This document shows positions 14,917-16,356 of a stretch of DNA of 16,356 nt, one piece after another. Position numbers and translations under genes: made by a program. How positions within the stretch are numbered: the stretch's first letter is position 1; each line of letters starts with the position of its first letter. Where the stretch lies: positions 1-16,356 of the forward strand of contig CAJUIJ010000047.1 of NCBI GenBank assembly GCA_910586175.1. Reading direction: 5' to 3'. Source of the DNA: an uncultured Muribaculaceae bacterium. GTDB lineage: Bacteria > Bacteroidota > Bacteroidia > Bacteroidales > Muribaculaceae. Under the pieces are notes generated by a model. It saw only the letters and a list, made by a program, of their open reading frames with translations. It was not told the DNA's origin and made no database searches.

Positions 14917-16356
14917 CTACTTGTTTTGTTTCTTAAGACGCACGAGACGCTCGAGAATCTTCAGGTTGGCCTCTGCTGATGCGATACCGGCATTTTGTGC
15001 CTCTGTGAGATACTTCTGCGCTGCGTCGTAGTCGCCGGTGTTCATTGCGAGCACACCGCGTGCATGGATAGCCTCGGGTGTGTTGCCGGCTTTCTTGAGA
15101 TAGTTTGCGGCCTTTGTCCAGTTCTTATCGTTGAGAGCGGCGCAAGCTGCATTCAAGTTGGCCGTCTCATCTTCGGGATATGTCGCCACTGCTATATCCA
15201 TAACCTCGTTAAACTCCTTGGAGCCGGGCTCGTAGGTCTGCGCCACGAGGAACATTTCGTTCAAGCTGGCCTGCTTGGGATTCTTCTTCATGATGGCCTT
15301 GGTCTCCTCCACAGTGAAAGGACGCACCACATAGCTCACCGTATAGTCAGAGTGACGCAGACCGGGATACCACTCCTTGAGCATATACTGGTAAGTCTGC
15401 GGGAAACGTTTCTTGATTTCGTTGTCGCGGGGATCAGGCTCGAGGTTGGGATTGTCGATTATGGCGAGAATCTCATTCTTCTCGGGCAGTGTACTCTCCT
15501 CCACAAGCCTGCGCAGGCCTGCCCAGTCCTCGGGGGTTGCATTGGATGTGAACACCTTGTCGGGGAGAGTGTAGAGACTCTTCACATACTCCTTGAGCGA
15601 GGCGGCACGGCCTTCAGCAAGGCGCGTATTGTTGGCATAAGAACCCTCAGGCGAAGCGTAACCGTGGATATTGATTTCTGTAATCGATACCATAGGGTCA
15701 TTTTTCACGAGGTCGATTGTCTTCACGATCTTGGCAATCTCCTGACGGTTGCGGCGGTAGTCGGGAAGAATGTTGGTCTTGTTGACCACATAGTCTACGA
15801 ATGCTGAGCCCTTCTCTGCGCGAGCCTTTACAGCCTCTGCCTTCGGGGCAAGGAAAGTCATCATGGGCGCGGGAGCCGGACGGTTGTCGAATTCACCAAC
15901 CGGTATGCGTTTCTGGGCCTGGAGGTCACCGCAACCGCAGAGATCCTCGGCGAGCACCACATGTGAGTAGTCCATCCATGTCTCATAGGGGAAAGTGCGG
16001 TTCACTGACACAGACTGTCCGGTGCCGTTCTTGCGGCGCACCACCTCAGATGCATCGCGCACCGCGCGCTTAGGGTCACGCTCCCACCGGAGTTGCTCAT
16101 CGCGTCCGTTCACCACAATCTTGCCTAATGCAATAGAGTCACCTTCGCCCACGAATATAGGGGTATATATCACCTGTTCGGAGCCTTTAAGTTTCAAGGC
16201 CGAGAGGTCAAGGTCGAACGCCACGTTCATGTTTCCATCGGCAGTGGTGAGTGAGACGTTCTGCACCTTCACGGCATCGAGGGTCGTTTCGGCCCTATGC
16301 GAGGCAGCGAATGCCGGAGCAGCGGCCATCAGCATGGCCACAGACGTTATTATATG
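14917..16356 (-). CDS. DUF3868 / OmpA-like / TPR protein of the pilus locus (5' end cut by window)
   Basis: The reading frame stays open to the window edge. The visible N-terminus (ITSVAMLMAAAPAFAAS) is the core and cleavage site of a signal peptide, so the true start lies beyond 16356; the GTG at 16341 is not a likely start. Numbering from that GTG, residues about 15-150 form the DUF3868-like beta domain found next to Bacteroidales fimbrial genes. Residues about 180-340 are OmpA-like, with the signature INIHGYASPEGSYANNTRLA (224-243) of the peptidoglycan-binding fold. Residues about 376-465 are TPR-like helices (EALN/AAC, AANYLKKAG, ARGVLAMNTGDYDAAQKYL). It probably sits in the periplasm and links the pilus assembly to the cell wall, but its exact role is not known. 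The stalk gene follows 25 bp downstream; the operon promoter is outside the window. Confidence 0.82.
   Translation of the reverse strand, partial: HIITSVAMLMAAAPAFAASHRAETTLDAVKVQNVSLTTADGNMNVAFDLDLSALKLKGSEQVIYTPIFVGEGDSIALGKIVVNGRDEQLRWERDPKRAVRDASEVVRRKNGTGQSVSVNRTFPYETWMDYSHVVLAEDLCGCGDLQAQKRIPVGEFDNRPAPAPMMTFLAPKAEAVKARAEKGSAFVDYVVNKTNILPDYRRNRQEIAKIVKTIDLVKNDPMVSITEINIHGYASPEGSYANNTRLAEGRAASLKEYVKSLYTLPDKVFTSNATPEDWAGLRRLVEESTLPEKNEILAIIDNPNLEPDPRDNEIKKRFPQTYQYMLKEWYPGLRHSDYTVSYVVRPFTVEETKAIMKKNPKQASLNEMFLVAQTYEPGSKEFNEVMDIAVATYPEDETANLNAACAALNDKNWTKAANYLKKAGNTPEAIHARGVLAMNTGDYDAAQKYLTEAQNAGIASAEANLKILERLVRLKKQNK

Noticed and set aside
14995..15807. 270-residue plus-strand frame opposite the DUF3868/OmpA-like gene
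   Set aside because: It is antisense to a gene with a clear OmpA signature and has a shadow-like composition rich in His, Leu, Cys and Val.

Overview
The window looks like a chromosomal segment of a gut-type member of the Bacteroidales; Muribaculaceae is the best guess. This rests on a type V (FimA/Mfa-class) pilus operon, a DUF3256 protein, promoters of the Bacteroidetes form (TTTG, about 20 nt, TAnnTTTG), weak Shine-Dalgarno signals, a tRNA gene without encoded CCA, and roughly 50% G+C. The genus is inferred.

Left part (1-4000). A 157-bp block of four 39-bp repeats, whose cores alternate between a sequence and its reverse complement, precedes a possible 67-residue two-helix membrane protein. 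On the minus strand a NUDIX hydrolase, a DEAD-box RNA helicase with a DbpA-like RNA-binding domain, and a secreted DUF3256 protein follow one another. The helicase and DUF3256 genes are 6 bp apart and end at a hairpin terminator (552-607).

Middle (4000-6330, plus strand). A consensus promoter drives an AMP-forming acyl-CoA ligase. Its leader is almost filled by a 180-bp imperfect palindrome that ends 5 nt before the start codon and can fold in two mutually exclusive ways. A tRNA-Gly(CCC) with its own promoter and terminator follows. Its 5' leader folds into a hairpin whose loop is complementary to the tRNA's anticodon loop.

Right part (6350-16356, minus strand). This is a type V pilus operon, read right to left: a DUF3868/OmpA-like/TPR protein (5' end cut by the window edge), an Mfa1-like stalk pilin, an Mfa2/FimB-like anchor, and two large lipoproteins (1079 and 807 aa) placed where tip or accessory pilins normally lie. 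It ends at a terminator at 6351-6386. The assembly logic can be read from the ends of the proteins. The stalk and both large proteins have a lipobox and an Arg in a [ST]-R-A context, a candidate protease site; the anchor has a lipobox but no such site. The stalk and anchor share a nearly identical C-terminal strand (VNILSWAKRV-x-NV-x-L) that the two large proteins lack.

The most interesting points are the anticodon-complementary tRNA leader, the palindromic leader of the ligase gene, the alternating repeat block, and the 1079-aa tip candidate. The C-terminal 40% of that protein seems to carry starch-binding-like modules and is clearly more AT-rich than the rest of its gene, which suggests domain replacement. 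Domain names come from reading the sequence by eye, not from database searches.
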